DNA of 64,000 nucleotides, from NCBI GenBank assembly GCA_963848955.1, contig CAWKFQ010000010.1:62001-126000 (forward strand), read 5' to 3'. The translations under genes were made by a program, and so were the position numbers. Shown here in pieces: positions 27,353-34,706 of this stretch. This stretch comes from DASUPK01 sp963848955. Its GTDB lineage: Bacteria > Actinomycetota > Thermoleophilia > Solirubrobacterales > 70-9. Numbering within the stretch: position 1 is the stretch's first letter; every line of letters starts with the position of its first letter. Below the pieces are notes generated by a model. That model was not told the DNA's origin, did not search any database, and saw only the letters and a program-made list of their open reading frames with translations.

Positions 27353-27814
27353 ATGTACGACCAGCACGACGTCGAGACGCTCGAGCGTCAGTTCAATGCG
27401 GCGATGGAGGAGGCCGATACCGGCTCTGCCCTGGAGGCGGTGAGGCGCATTTACGATGAATTCGACCGCGGCGGCGAGGGACTTGAGGCTCTCCTGCACC
27501 CGGACTTCCAGATCCGTATGGAAACGGTCTTCCTCGACGACAAGACGTACAAGGGGCTGCGTGGCTACAAGCGGTGGCGCGCGGACATCGAGGAGCTCTT
27601 CGAGCGGGATCGCTTCCAGCCGGAGGGCCTTCGCGCCGCCCGCGATGGCCGCTGGGTCGTGCTGGGCCGCCTCCAGATCACCCAAAAGGACGACGCCGGC
27701 GACCTGGACGTCCCCCTCGCCCACGTGCTCGAGCAACGGGACCGCAAGGTGGCGAGCTTCACGGTCTACTCCGACATCTCGGCGGCGCTGGAGTCGGTGG
27801 GCCTGCCGGGGTAG
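27353..27814 (+). CDS. SnoaL/NTF2-like protein
   Basis: The 153-aa frame MYDQHDVETLERQFNAAMEE continues with YDEFDRGGEGLEALLHPDFQ, YKGLRGYKRWRADIEELFER and a final YSDISAALESVGLPG. This is the layout of the SnoaL-like cone-shaped alpha+beta barrel, in which the last strand is followed by a short helix ending in a GL motif. Members range from polyketide cyclases to ligand-binding stress proteins; no catalytic Asp/His pair can be assigned. It stands alone between divergent and convergent genes. Confidence 0.75.
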   Translation: MYDQHDVETLERQFNAAMEEADTGSALEAVRRIYDEFDRGGEGLEALLHPDFQIRMETVFLDDKTYKGLRGYKRWRADIEELFERDRFQPEGLRAARDGRWVVLGRLQITQKDDAGDLDVPLAHVLEQRDRKVASFTVYSDISAALESVGLPG

Positions 27815-27845
27815 CCGGCGGCAGACCTTTCCCCAGAGCCGGGAC

Positions 27846-27920
27846 CTAGAAGACCCGCCTGAGCAGATAGAGCACGACTAGCACCAGGATGATGATGATG
27901 AGGATGGTGACGATCGACAC
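27846..27920 (-). CDS. 24-aa hydrophobic micro-protein
   Basis: GTG 27920, preceded by GGGAGGCAAC, opens MSIVTILIIIILVLVVLYLL and ends RRVF. It is a single helix with a basic tail. Peptides of this type (MSIVxxLVIILLVLLxxYLxRR) are common in Actinobacteria and are often called hydrophobic proteins. No partner is evident, and the function is unknown. Confidence 0.55.
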   Translation of the reverse strand: MSIVTILIIIILVLVVLYLLRRVF

Positions 27921-28060
27921 GTTGCCTCCCTTCAGATCTCCGTATCTGGCCCCCTTCGGAACTTCCTTGTTCGCTCCACCCGGCCTACCGCACGACACGA
28001 TTTCTGAAACCCACCTGGCTTGGACCAATCCCCCGTTGAGCGGCCAGGCATGCTTCTGAC

Positions 28061-28150
28061 CTACTCCAACAGCCCGGCGGCTTCGAGGGCCTCTTGTGGA
28101 TCGAGGTAGGTCCAGATCCGAATCGCCCTGTTGTCTCCGCCTACGAGCCA
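28061..28150 (-). pseudogene. C-terminal remnant of a SnoaL-like protein
   Basis: Ending at TAG 28061-28063, one minus-strand frame reads AWLVGGDNRAIRIWTYLDPQ then EALEAAGLLE. This strongly resembles the last strand and helix of SnoaL-like proteins (W-x-DGK-x-RxRTYLDPxEALEAAGL). Upstream it runs straight into the minisatellite as repeats of QQRAWRE, so the remainder of the domain is missing. Either the gene was truncated by repeat expansion or deletion, or the frame is fused to the repeats. Confidence 0.4.
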
Positions 28151-28787
28151 GGCCCGCTGCTGCCCCCGCCAGGCCCGCTGCTGCCCCCGCCAGGCCCGCT
28201 GCTGGGGCTGTCAGGCCCGCTGCTGCCCCCGCCAGGCCCGCTGCTGCTCCCGCCAGGCCCGCTGCTGGGGCTGTCAGGCCCGCTGCTGCTCCCGCCAGGC
28301 CCGCTGCTGGCGGCTCGCCAGGCCCGCTGCTGCTCCCGCCAGGCCCGCTGCTGGGGCTGTCCGAGACTGGGGTTGGTGATGGGGCCGAAGCCTCGGGTGG
28401 TGCCCCTCGGGGGCTCCGGCCGGGGTGTGACCACGGGCGTCCGGCCACCGGTGTCCTCCGGTTGACTCCCCGAACCGAGGCGGAACGCCGGACCCGGGAT
28501 GAGTGTCGCCAGGAGCTCCCTCCTTGGCCCGGCCGCTGCGACCCTCCATGCGCCGCTGCGCCGACCATCGCAGCGGCTGGGTCAAACAACGCGGACTCTG
28601 GCAACTGCGGCGAGAAATCGCCGCCCTCGCTGAACGCGAACCCTGGCAACTGCTGCGAGGAATCGCCGCGGTCGGTGCCGGAGATCAACCCGATTAGGAT
28701 CGCAAGCGCGCAAACCACGATCGCCGTTATCCACGAGATCCGCACGGCCACCAGGCCGGCCAACCTGACTTCGGACGTGCCCTTCAC
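28141..28787 (-). CDS. Putative membrane-anchored low-complexity protein carrying the repeats
   Basis: From GTG 28787 one frame reads VKGTSEVRLAGLVAVR, a membrane helix ISWITAIVVCALAILIGLIS, then GDSSQQLPGFAFSEGGDFSP and a Pro/Ser/Gly-rich tail that enters the minisatellite as SSGPGG-type repeats. In this frame the sequence stays open past the repeats; a one-base phase change inside the array would lead to the TAG at 28141. The helix and composition suggest a short anchored extracellular protein, but there is no clear ribosome binding site and no recognised domain. It may be spurious. Confidence 0.3.
28149..28360. repeat. 21-bp G/C minisatellite, ten copies
   Basis: The core CAGGCCCGCTGCTG occurs ten times at about 21-bp spacing, separated by one of four 6-8-bp linkers (CCCCCGC, CTCCCGC, GGGGCTGT or a GCGGCTCG variant). 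Units 1-3 and 4-6 form a 63-bp higher-order repeat. All three minus-strand frames stay open (for example SSGPGGSSSGPGG or QQRAWRE repeats), so coding status is unclear. There are no unique spacers, so it is not a CRISPR array. Confidence 0.9.
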
Positions 28788-28796
28788 GATGATGCT

Positions 28797-28858
28797 GAAT
28801 TTTGGAGTTGGGGTATTGCCCTGACAGTGTGTGGCGATATCGAATTTTGGGGTTGGGG
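28797..28858. repeat. Pair of 17-bp direct repeats upstream of the repeat protein
   Basis: GAATTTTGGAGTTGGGG (28797-28813) recurs as GAATTTTGGGGTTGGGG (28842-28858), differing at one base, 45 bp apart start to start. The A/T run inside each copy is rare in this window. They lie just upstream of the GTG at 28787 on the minus strand and could be binding sites for a regulator of that frame. No other feature explains them. Confidence 0.5.
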
Positions 28859-29043
28859 ATTCCTGCACCGCCGGGGCGGGGAGATCTCTACCCCCAAGGG
28901 CGGTCCCGCCGTGACCCCGCATCCCCGTAACGCATCTCGACCTGAACTGAGGGTTAGGACAAGCTCCAGGACCGCGCCGGGAGCACTGGCCCAGAGCGCC
29001 GTTTTCCATGCAAAGCGGCGGTGTGCCCTTCGGGCGGAATAGA

Positions 29044-29071
29044 CGAACGGGCCCCCGCCGGGGCCCGTTCG
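29044..29071. terminator. Perfect 12-bp hairpin downstream of the small exported protein
   Basis: CGAACGGGCCCC and GGGGCCCGTTCG form a perfect stem with a 4-nt loop. It lies about 60 bp beyond the stop of the exported protein gene (minus strand, ends 29130). A second hairpin, GACGCTGAA/TTCAGCGTC at 29087-29108, lies between, so this gene ends in two stacked terminator-like structures. Confidence 0.65.
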
Positions 29072-29086
29072 CTGGGGATGGATATG

Positions 29087-29108
29087 GACGCTGAAGGCAT
29101 TCAGCGTC
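29087..29108. terminator. 9-bp hairpin adjoining the main terminator
   Basis: GACGCTGAA, loop GGCA, TTCAGCGTC. It starts about 20 bp past the minus-strand stop at 29130. Together with the hairpin at 29044 it is a likely transcription end or mRNA stabiliser. Confidence 0.5.
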
Positions 29109-29129
29109 GTTTGTGATGGACGAGTCTGG

Positions 29130-29654
29130 TCAGGAGGTCGAGCCGCTCGACTGCGTGCCCGACTGATTGCTCTGGTTCTGGTTCTGCCCCTGCTTCGGTG
29201 GGGCACCCGGAGGCGGGCCGCAGTGGAAGGTGCCGGTCCCGGGCGGTCCGGCGTCCCGGAGCTTCTCGGGCAGCTTGGCCCTGCAGGCGTCGACTGCCTT
29301 CTGGAGCTTCTCCCGGTCAGCGGCGCTCGGCGGCTTCGGCGGTCCCTGGCTCGGATCGACCTTGCTCGGGTCGGGAGGGCCGGGAGCGCCGTTGTCCTCC
29401 ATGCACGTCCGGAAGTCCTCCAGCTTCTGCCGGTCCGCCGCCGAGAGATTCGGGTCCGCGAACGCCACGCCGGCCGCGCCGCCGGGCGGGGCCGGCATCT
29501 GGAAGGTCCGTGCTCCACTGCCCGTGCCGCCGCTGCCGCCGCTGCCGTTGTCCGCCAGCGAGACGGCGGCAAAGCCGACGGCGGTGATTCCTGCCGCCAG
29601 CAGTGAGAGACCCAGCGGGCCGAATCGGATCGTGATGCTTCGTTTCCTCTTCAT
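29130..29654 (-). CDS. Small exported Cys-containing protein of unknown function
   Basis: The preferred start is ATG 29654, 5 nt after AAGGAG; a GTG two codons earlier is also in frame. The 174-aa product has a basic N-terminus and hydrophobic signal segment (FGPLGLSLLAAGITAVGFAA), a Gly/Ser spacer, then LSAADRQKLEDFRTCMEDNG and REKLQKAVDACRAKLPEKLR, and a Gln/Asn/Ser-rich tail. The FxxCMxxxG and ACxxxLP pattern recurs in exported actinobacterial proteins of unknown role, probably with a disulfide between these cysteines. Single gene, followed by a strong double hairpin. Confidence 0.7.
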   Translation of the reverse strand: MKRKRSITIRFGPLGLSLLAAGITAVGFAAVSLADNGSGGSGGTGSGARTFQMPAPPGGAAGVAFADPNLSAADRQKLEDFRTCMEDNGAPGPPDPSKVDPSQGPPKPPSAADREKLQKAVDACRAKLPEKLRDAGPPGTGTFHCGPPPGAPPKQGQNQNQSNQSGTQSSGSTS

Positions 29655-29737
29655 CACCACTCCTTCTGATGGGTCCCGGTCGCGCCGGGCTCACCGACCA
29701 TGAAGCCAGCGGGGGCTGAGAGGAGGATGAGACCGGG

Positions 29738-30670
29738 CTAAGAAGCGGCTTGAGGTTCGCTCGGAGCAGCCGTGGCGAGTTTGGCTTCCTGGCGCTCGGG
29801 GGCGATCCGGACCACGTTCCAGGCGAGCCCCAGCCTCTCCATCGCGCGAATCACGAGGGCGGAGGGATCGAGCTCCCAGCGTCGCAGGCCGTGCACGGCC
29901 GAGCGCGGGAACGCGTGGTGGTTGTGGTGCCAGGACTCGCCCAGCGAAGGCAGCGCGAGCCAGAAGACGTTGCGTCGAGCTGGTCGTCGACCTCGAAGCG
30001 GCGCGTGCCGAGGAAGTGGCAGACCGAGTTGACGCTCCAGGTGACGTGGTGGACGAGGAAGACCCGCACGAGGCCGCCCCAGAGCAGGCCCGTGGCGGCG
30101 CCGAGCAGGGTGCCGGTGAGCAGGTAGCCGGCGAGCGCCGGGAGCGCGAGGCCGAGGAGCGACGAAGACGACGAAGTCGACGGTTGATGAAGCGCATGCC
30201 GGGGTCCTCGTAGAGGTCGCGGCGCGTACTTCTTCCAGTCGGCGCGCCCGTGCTCGGAGAGCAGCCAGCCGGTGTGCGCGTGCCAGAGCCCGCGCAGGAC
30301 GCCGCTCACGCCGTCGCCGTGGCCGACGTGCGGGCTGTGCGGGTCGCCCTCGACGTCGGTGTGGGCGTGGTGCTTGCGGTGGTCGGCGACCCAGGCGATC
30401 ACCGGGCCCTGCACCGCCATCGAGCCGAGGACGGCGAAGAGCGTACTCGGTCGGCTTAGGGGTCTGGAAGGAGCGGTGGGTCAGCAGGCGGTGGTAGCCG
30501 ACCGTGATGCCGCGCGCGGTGACCAGGTACATCACGGCGAGGATCGCCAGGTCGGTGGCGCTGACGAGCCGGTTCCAGAAGAGGACGATCGCGGCGAGGG
30601 TGGCCAGGAAGGGGACGACCACGGCGCCGAGGTTGGCGAGCTTGGTGGTTCGAGTCATGGTGTGGGTCAT
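29738..30670 (-). CDS. Membrane fatty acid (acyl-CoA delta-9 type) desaturase, several frameshifts
   Basis: About 310 aa. The three histidine boxes of membrane desaturases are present in order: GYHRLLTHRSFQTP, VADHRKHHAHTDVEGDPHSP and GESWHHNHHAFPRSA. Hydrophobic pairs lie between them, for example FLATLAAIVLFWNR and ALPALAGYLLTGTLLGAATG. It introduces a cis double bond into acyl chains, adjusting membrane fluidity. At least three frame changes (near 30455, 30220 and 29985) break the frame while conservation persists on each side, so I read these as sequence errors. It is divergent from the PucR regulator, 77 bp apart. Confidence 0.88.
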   Translation of the reverse strand: MTHTMTRTTKLANLGAVVVPFLATLAAIVLFWNRLVSATDLAILAVMYLVTARGITVGYHRLLTHRSFQTPKPTEYALRRPRLDGGAGPGDRLGRRPPQAPRPHRRRGRPAQPARRPRRRRERRPARALARAHRLAALRARARRLEEVRAATSTRTPACASSTVDFVVFVAPRPRAPGARRLPAHRHPARRRHGPALGRPRAGLPRPPRHLERQLGLPLPRHAPLRGRRPARRNVFWLALPSLGESWHHNHHAFPRSAVHGLRRWELDPSALVIRAMERLGLAWNVVRIAPERQEAKLATAAPSEPQAAS

Positions 30671-30736
30671 GCTGCGAGATTAGGCAGGGAGTCGACACGG
30701 GTGTCTAGCCTCATTGCCAACTTCGAGGCTCGTTTC

Positions 30737-30754
30737 TTGTCAGTCAAATGACAA
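30737..30754. promoter_or_regulatory. TTGTCA-N6-TGACAA palindrome over the PucR start codon
   Basis: A perfect 6+6 inverted repeat with a 6-bp spacer overlaps the ATG at 30748 and lies in the 77-bp gap shared with the divergent desaturase. A related TTGCCAA occurs 20 bp upstream. It could be the site for autoregulation and for control of the desaturase. Confidence 0.45.
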
Positions 30755-31951
30755 AAGACCTCGGTGCCGAGCCCTGGCGCGCGCTGCCGCCGGAGCTCGC
30801 CGACGCTGATCGAGCCCGAGCTCCCCGCGGCGACCGAGGAGATCCTCGACCGCGATCGCCCGCGAGGTGCCCGAGTACGCGCGGCCGCTGGAGGGCGCGT
30901 TCGGCGCGCGGCATCCGCACGGGCGTCAGCGAGGCGCTGCGCCAGTTCGTCGCCCTGATCCGCGAGCCCGACGCCGGGCGCGAGTCCGGCCGCGAGGTCT
31001 ACGTCGGGCTCGGACGCGGCGAGCTGCGGCAGGGCCGCACCCTCGACTCGCTGCAGTCCGCCTACCGCGTCGGCGCTCGGGTCGCCTGGCGGCGGATCGC
31101 GGCGGCGGCGCGGCGCCGCCGACGTCGATCCCGAGACCGCTAGCCGTCCTCGCCGAGGCGATCTTCGCCTACATCGATGAGCTCTCGGCCGACTCGGTCG
31201 AGGGCTACGCCGAGGCGCAGCGCGAGCAGGAGGGCGAGCGGCAGCGCCGCCGCCGCGAGCTGCTCGCTCTCCTGCTCCGGGACTCGCCGGCCGATGAGGC
31301 GGATCTGCGGGTCGCGGCGCAGGCCGCCGGTTGGCGGCTGCCCCGCAGCGCAGCGCCCCTGGCGTGTGGCGGAGGCCGACCTCGACCGAGTCGCCCGCCG
31401 CCTGCCCGCCGACGCCTTGGCCGGGTCAGTGGACGGGATCGGCTGCGCCCTCGTCTCCGGACCCGCAACGCGAGCCGGACGGCTGAGCTCGAGCGGGCGA
31501 CCGAGTCGGTCACCGCCGCGCTCGGCCCGACCGTGCCGCGCCGGCGAACTCGGCTCCTCGTGGGCTCTGGCGAATGCGGCCCTGCGGGCGGCGGAGGCCG
31601 GGGCCATCGAGGGGTCGGCTCCGATCGTCGCCGAGCAGCACCTCGCCGACCTGCTGATCTTCGAGTCCGGCGGCCTCGCGGACCGGCTCGTGCGGACCAG
31701 GCTCGAGCCGCTCGCCGAGCTCACCCCGGCCGCCCGAGAGCGGATGGAGGAGACGGCCCTTGCCTTCGTCCAGCACGGGGGCAACGCCGCGGCGATGGCG
31801 CGCGCCCTCCACCTGCACCCGCAGACGATCCGCTACCGGCTGACGCGGCTGAAGCGAGCTGTTCGGAGAGCAGCTCGCCGACCCCGACGCGCGCTTCGAG
31901 CTCGAGCTGGCCCTCAGGTCGAGTCGGGCAGCTCTGGCAGCTCGAGGCTGA
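30748..31951 (+). CDS. PucR/CdaR-type transcriptional regulator, several frameshifts
   Basis: About 400 aa. Recognisable parts in order: GIRTGVSEALRQFVALIREP and LDSLQSAYRVGARVAWRRIA in an N-terminal helical domain, FAYIDELSADSVEGYAEAQR, then ADLLIFESGGLADRLV. The C-terminal HTH reads MARALHLHPQTIRYRLTRLK, followed in another frame by LFGEQLADPDARFELELALR. The last part ends at TGA 31949-31951, overlapping the end of the convergent kinase gene by 38 bp. The frame changes at least four times, making exact residue numbers unreliable. In Actinobacteria this family often controls an adjacent fatty acid desaturase, as placed here. Confidence 0.8.
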
Positions 31952-33345
31952 CCACCGCCCCGCCATCGGTAGCGTTCGCGGCCCGCGCCGTGCCGCCGTG
32001 CTCCTCGGCGACCCGCTGGACGATCGCGAGGCCGAGCCCGGAGCCCGGCTTGCCCCGCGCCTCGTCCGAGCGCCAGAAGCGGTCGAAGACCTTGCGGCAG
32101 GTCGGCGTCGGAGAAGCCCGGGCCCGTGGTCGCGGACCGCGACCCGGCCGCCCTCGACCTCGACCTCGACGCTGCTCCCGGGCGGGCTCCACTTGGCGGC
32201 GTTGTCGAGCAGGTTCGAGATCGCCCGGCCGAGCCGCTGCGGGTCGCCGCGGACCAGGGAGGGCGAGATGCGCTCCTCGAATCCGAGCTCCGCGCGACCG
32301 GCGCTCGGCCCGCTCGACGGCGTCGCGGGCGAGCTCGTCCAGAGCGACGTCCTGACGGGCGATCGCGTCCTGGCCCGGCTCGCGGGCGAGCTCGACCACG
32401 TCGGCGACCAGCTCGGTCATCTCCTCGAGCTCGTCGGTCAGGTCGGCGACCAGCCGCTCGCGCTCGGCCGGGTCGAGTCGCGTCCCCTCGGCCGAGCGTC
32501 TCGATGTTCGTCCGGAGCGTCGCCAGCGGGGTGCGGAGCTCGTGCGAGGCGTCGGCGACCAGCCGGCGCTGCGCCGCCTCGGAGCGCTCGAGCGCGGCCA
32601 TCATCTCGTTGAAGCTGCCGGCCAGCCGGCCGAGCTCGTCGTCGCCGCGGACCTCGATCCGCCGGGTGAGGTCGTGGGTCCGCGCCACCTCCTCGGCCGC
32701 GTCCGAGACCTCGCCCGCCGGGGCGAGCGCCGTCCGCGCGACCACCGGGCCCAGCGCCGCCGCGAGCGCGATGCCGCCGGCGCTGACCAGCGAACAGGAT
32801 CAGGACCAGCGTGGCGAGGGTGTCCTCGGTGTCCTCGAGCGAGCGCGGCGACCTGGAGCGCGGCGCCGTCCGGCCAGCGGCTGGGTCAGGACCCGCAGGC
32901 GGTGTCGCCCGACTTCGACGTCCTCGAAGCTCGGCTCGCCCGCCGCTCGCGGCCAGCTCGCGCGCCTCGCTCGAGACCGGGATCGCGATCGGCGTGCCGG
33001 GCGCCGGGACGACGTCGCCGTCGGCGCCGATGAACTGGCCGAGCGCCGCGCGGACCGCCCGGCTCGGGCGGGCGGCAGCGTCGAGCGCCTGATCGCCTCG
33101 CTCCGTGCGGCGCCGTGCCGCGCCTTCGGGCCGGCCGGCGCGACGGCGATCCCGGGCGCTCGGCGGCTGCCGGGACCGCGCCGCGAAGCGCTCGAGCTGA
33201 CTCGCTCGGCCTGGCCGCGGAGGTCGTCGTCGACCTGGTCGCGGAGCCGGTCGCGGACCAGCGCGTAGACGAGCACCGAGGCGAGCAGCACGGTCAGCGC
33301 GACCGCGAGCGCCGAGAGCAGCGCGAGCCGGCGGCGCAGGCTCAC
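31914..33345 (-). CDS. MprB-like membrane sensor histidine kinase, several frameshifts
   Basis: About 477 aa from GTG 33345, which overlaps the regulator stop (GTGA). It begins SLRRRLALLSALAVALTVLL, the first membrane helix, with an extracytoplasmic loop and a second helix (LATLVLILF). A HAMP-like segment contains LGRLAGSFNEMMAALERSEA. The H-box is LVADASHELRTPLATLRTNI, the N-box lies in a mis-framed stretch, and the G-boxes are VRDHGPGFSDADL and GSGLGLAIVQRVAEEHGGTA. The family layout matches MprB/CutS-type kinases. Many single-base frame changes occur here, in one of the worst stretches of the window. Confidence 0.82.
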
Positions 33346-34025
33346 TTCTCGCCTCCGCCGAGAGCGACGTAGCCCGACGCCGCGCACGGTCTGGATCAGG
33401 CGCGGCTCGCCGCCCTCCTCGGTCTTGCGGCGCAGGTAGCCGACGTAGACCTCGAGCGAGTTCGAGCGCGGGCCGAAGTCGTAGCCCCAGACGGCCTCGA
33501 AGATCTGCGAGCGGGTCAGCACCTGCCGCGGGTGGCGCATCAGGTGCTCGAGCAGCGCGAACTCCGTCTTGGTCAGCTCGACCTCGCGGTCGCCGCGGTG
33601 GACCTCGCGGGTGGCCGGGTCGAGCGTCAGGTCCGCAGTAGCTGAGCGCTCTCCGGCGTCGCCGTTCGTCCGCGCGGAGCAGGGCCCGCAGCCGCGCCAG
33701 CAGCTCCTCCAGCGCGAACGGCTTGACGACGTAGTCGTCGGCGCCGGCGTCGAGCCCGTCGACGCGGTCCTGGACGGCGTCGCGCGCGGTCAGCATCAGG
33801 ACCGGGGTGCGGTCGCCGCGCGCGCGCAGCTCCGCGCAGACCTCGAGGCCGTCGCGCTTCGGCATCAGCACGTCGAGGACGATCGCGTCCATCGGCGCCG
33901 ACGCGATCGCAGCCGAGGGCCTCCTCGCCGTCCGCGGCCAGCTCGACCTCGTAGCCCTCGAGCTTCAGCGCGCGCTCGAGCGCGCGGCGCAGCTGCGGCT
34001 CGTCATCCACGACCAGTACGCGCAC
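33342..34025 (-). CDS. MprA-like OmpR-family response regulator, frameshifts
   Basis: About 227 aa. Start GTG 34025 gives VRVLVVDDEPQLRRALERAL; ATG 34049 is an in-frame alternative. Phospho-acceptor Asp lies in MDAIVLDVLMPKRDGLEVC, the conserved Lys in ADDYVVKPFALEELLARL, and the winged helix in LTRSQIFEAVWGYDFGPRSN. Frame changes near 33910 and 33640 cancel in length: start to stop is still a multiple of three. It is coupled to the downstream kinase. Targets unknown; envelope stress is the usual theme for MprAB-like pairs. Confidence 0.85.
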
Positions 34026-34139
34026 GTGCTCATGCTGCCGCGATCCCATAAGAACATGATGAGAGCGGGGTGGACATCGGTCGAGTGAACGCGCCCAGCG
34101 CTTGGACTCGCGTCCAGTTCTGCCGATAGGCGGTAGGCG

Positions 34140-34676
34140 ATGCGCTGGCTCAAGCGGACGATCTCGATCCTGATGCTGCTCGCTGCGGCGGGCATCGCGC
34201 TTGCCATCGGATTCAGCAATCACTCGGATGAGTACGGACAGGTCTTCCTCCCGCAGGGCGGCACGGTCCATCTGCCGAAGGGCAAGGTGACCGTCTTCGA
34301 CCGCGTGCAGGGGCAGAGTTCGGAGATCGAGCCGGGCGCCGGCAACCTCGCCTTCGCAGTGGTCCCGGTCGACGGCGGACCGCCGATCGCCATGTCCCTG
34401 GCGAACGGCGAGACCTCCGGGACCTCGGTAACCCGCAGGGAGACGATCGGCGAGTTGGGCGCCTTCGTCAAGCTCGACGTGCCGGAGGCCGGCGACTACA
34501 GAGTCACCGGGAGCACCAGCCTCGCCCCGGGGACCTTCTACCTCGAGTTCGGGACGAACGCCGGGGTGGCCCTTCTCGAGCGCTGGAAGCTGCTGGCCGG
34601 CCTGGTGCTCGGCGCGCTGCTGATCGCGTTCATCCCGGTGCCACGGTCGGGCCGCGGGCGGGGCCCACGTGGGTGA
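34140..34676 (+). CDS. Membrane protein of unknown function with a beta-rich outer domain
   Basis: The intact 178-aa frame has a helix near each end (ISILMLLAAAGIALAIGFSN and LLAGLVLGALLIAFIPVP) with a domain between them that looks beta-rich (GQVFLPQGGTVHLPKGKVTV; GDYRVTGSTSLAPGTFYLEF). The N-terminal helix could also be a signal anchor. I do not recognise the family. It is divergent from the response regulator and converges on the transglutaminase gene, 30 bp between stops. Confidence 0.65.
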   Translation: MRWLKRTISILMLLAAAGIALAIGFSNHSDEYGQVFLPQGGTVHLPKGKVTVFDRVQGQSSEIEPGAGNLAFAVVPVDGGPPIAMSLANGETSGTSVTRRETIGELGAFVKLDVPEAGDYRVTGSTSLAPGTFYLEFGTNAGVALLERWKLLAGLVLGALLIAFIPVPRSGRGRGPRG

Positions 34677-34706
34677 GCCGCACTGGTCCTCCGATCCGCG
34701 CGCGCC

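Noticed and set aside
28149..28360. CRISPR array
   Set aside because: Repeats are 21 bp apart with 6-8-bp recurring linkers and no unique spacers; no cas genes are nearby.
27846..29009. 387-codon minus-strand frame through the whole minisatellite region
   Set aside because: Only its central part (around 28787) and its last 24 codons look like protein; the link between them is read-through of repeats and unrelated sequence.
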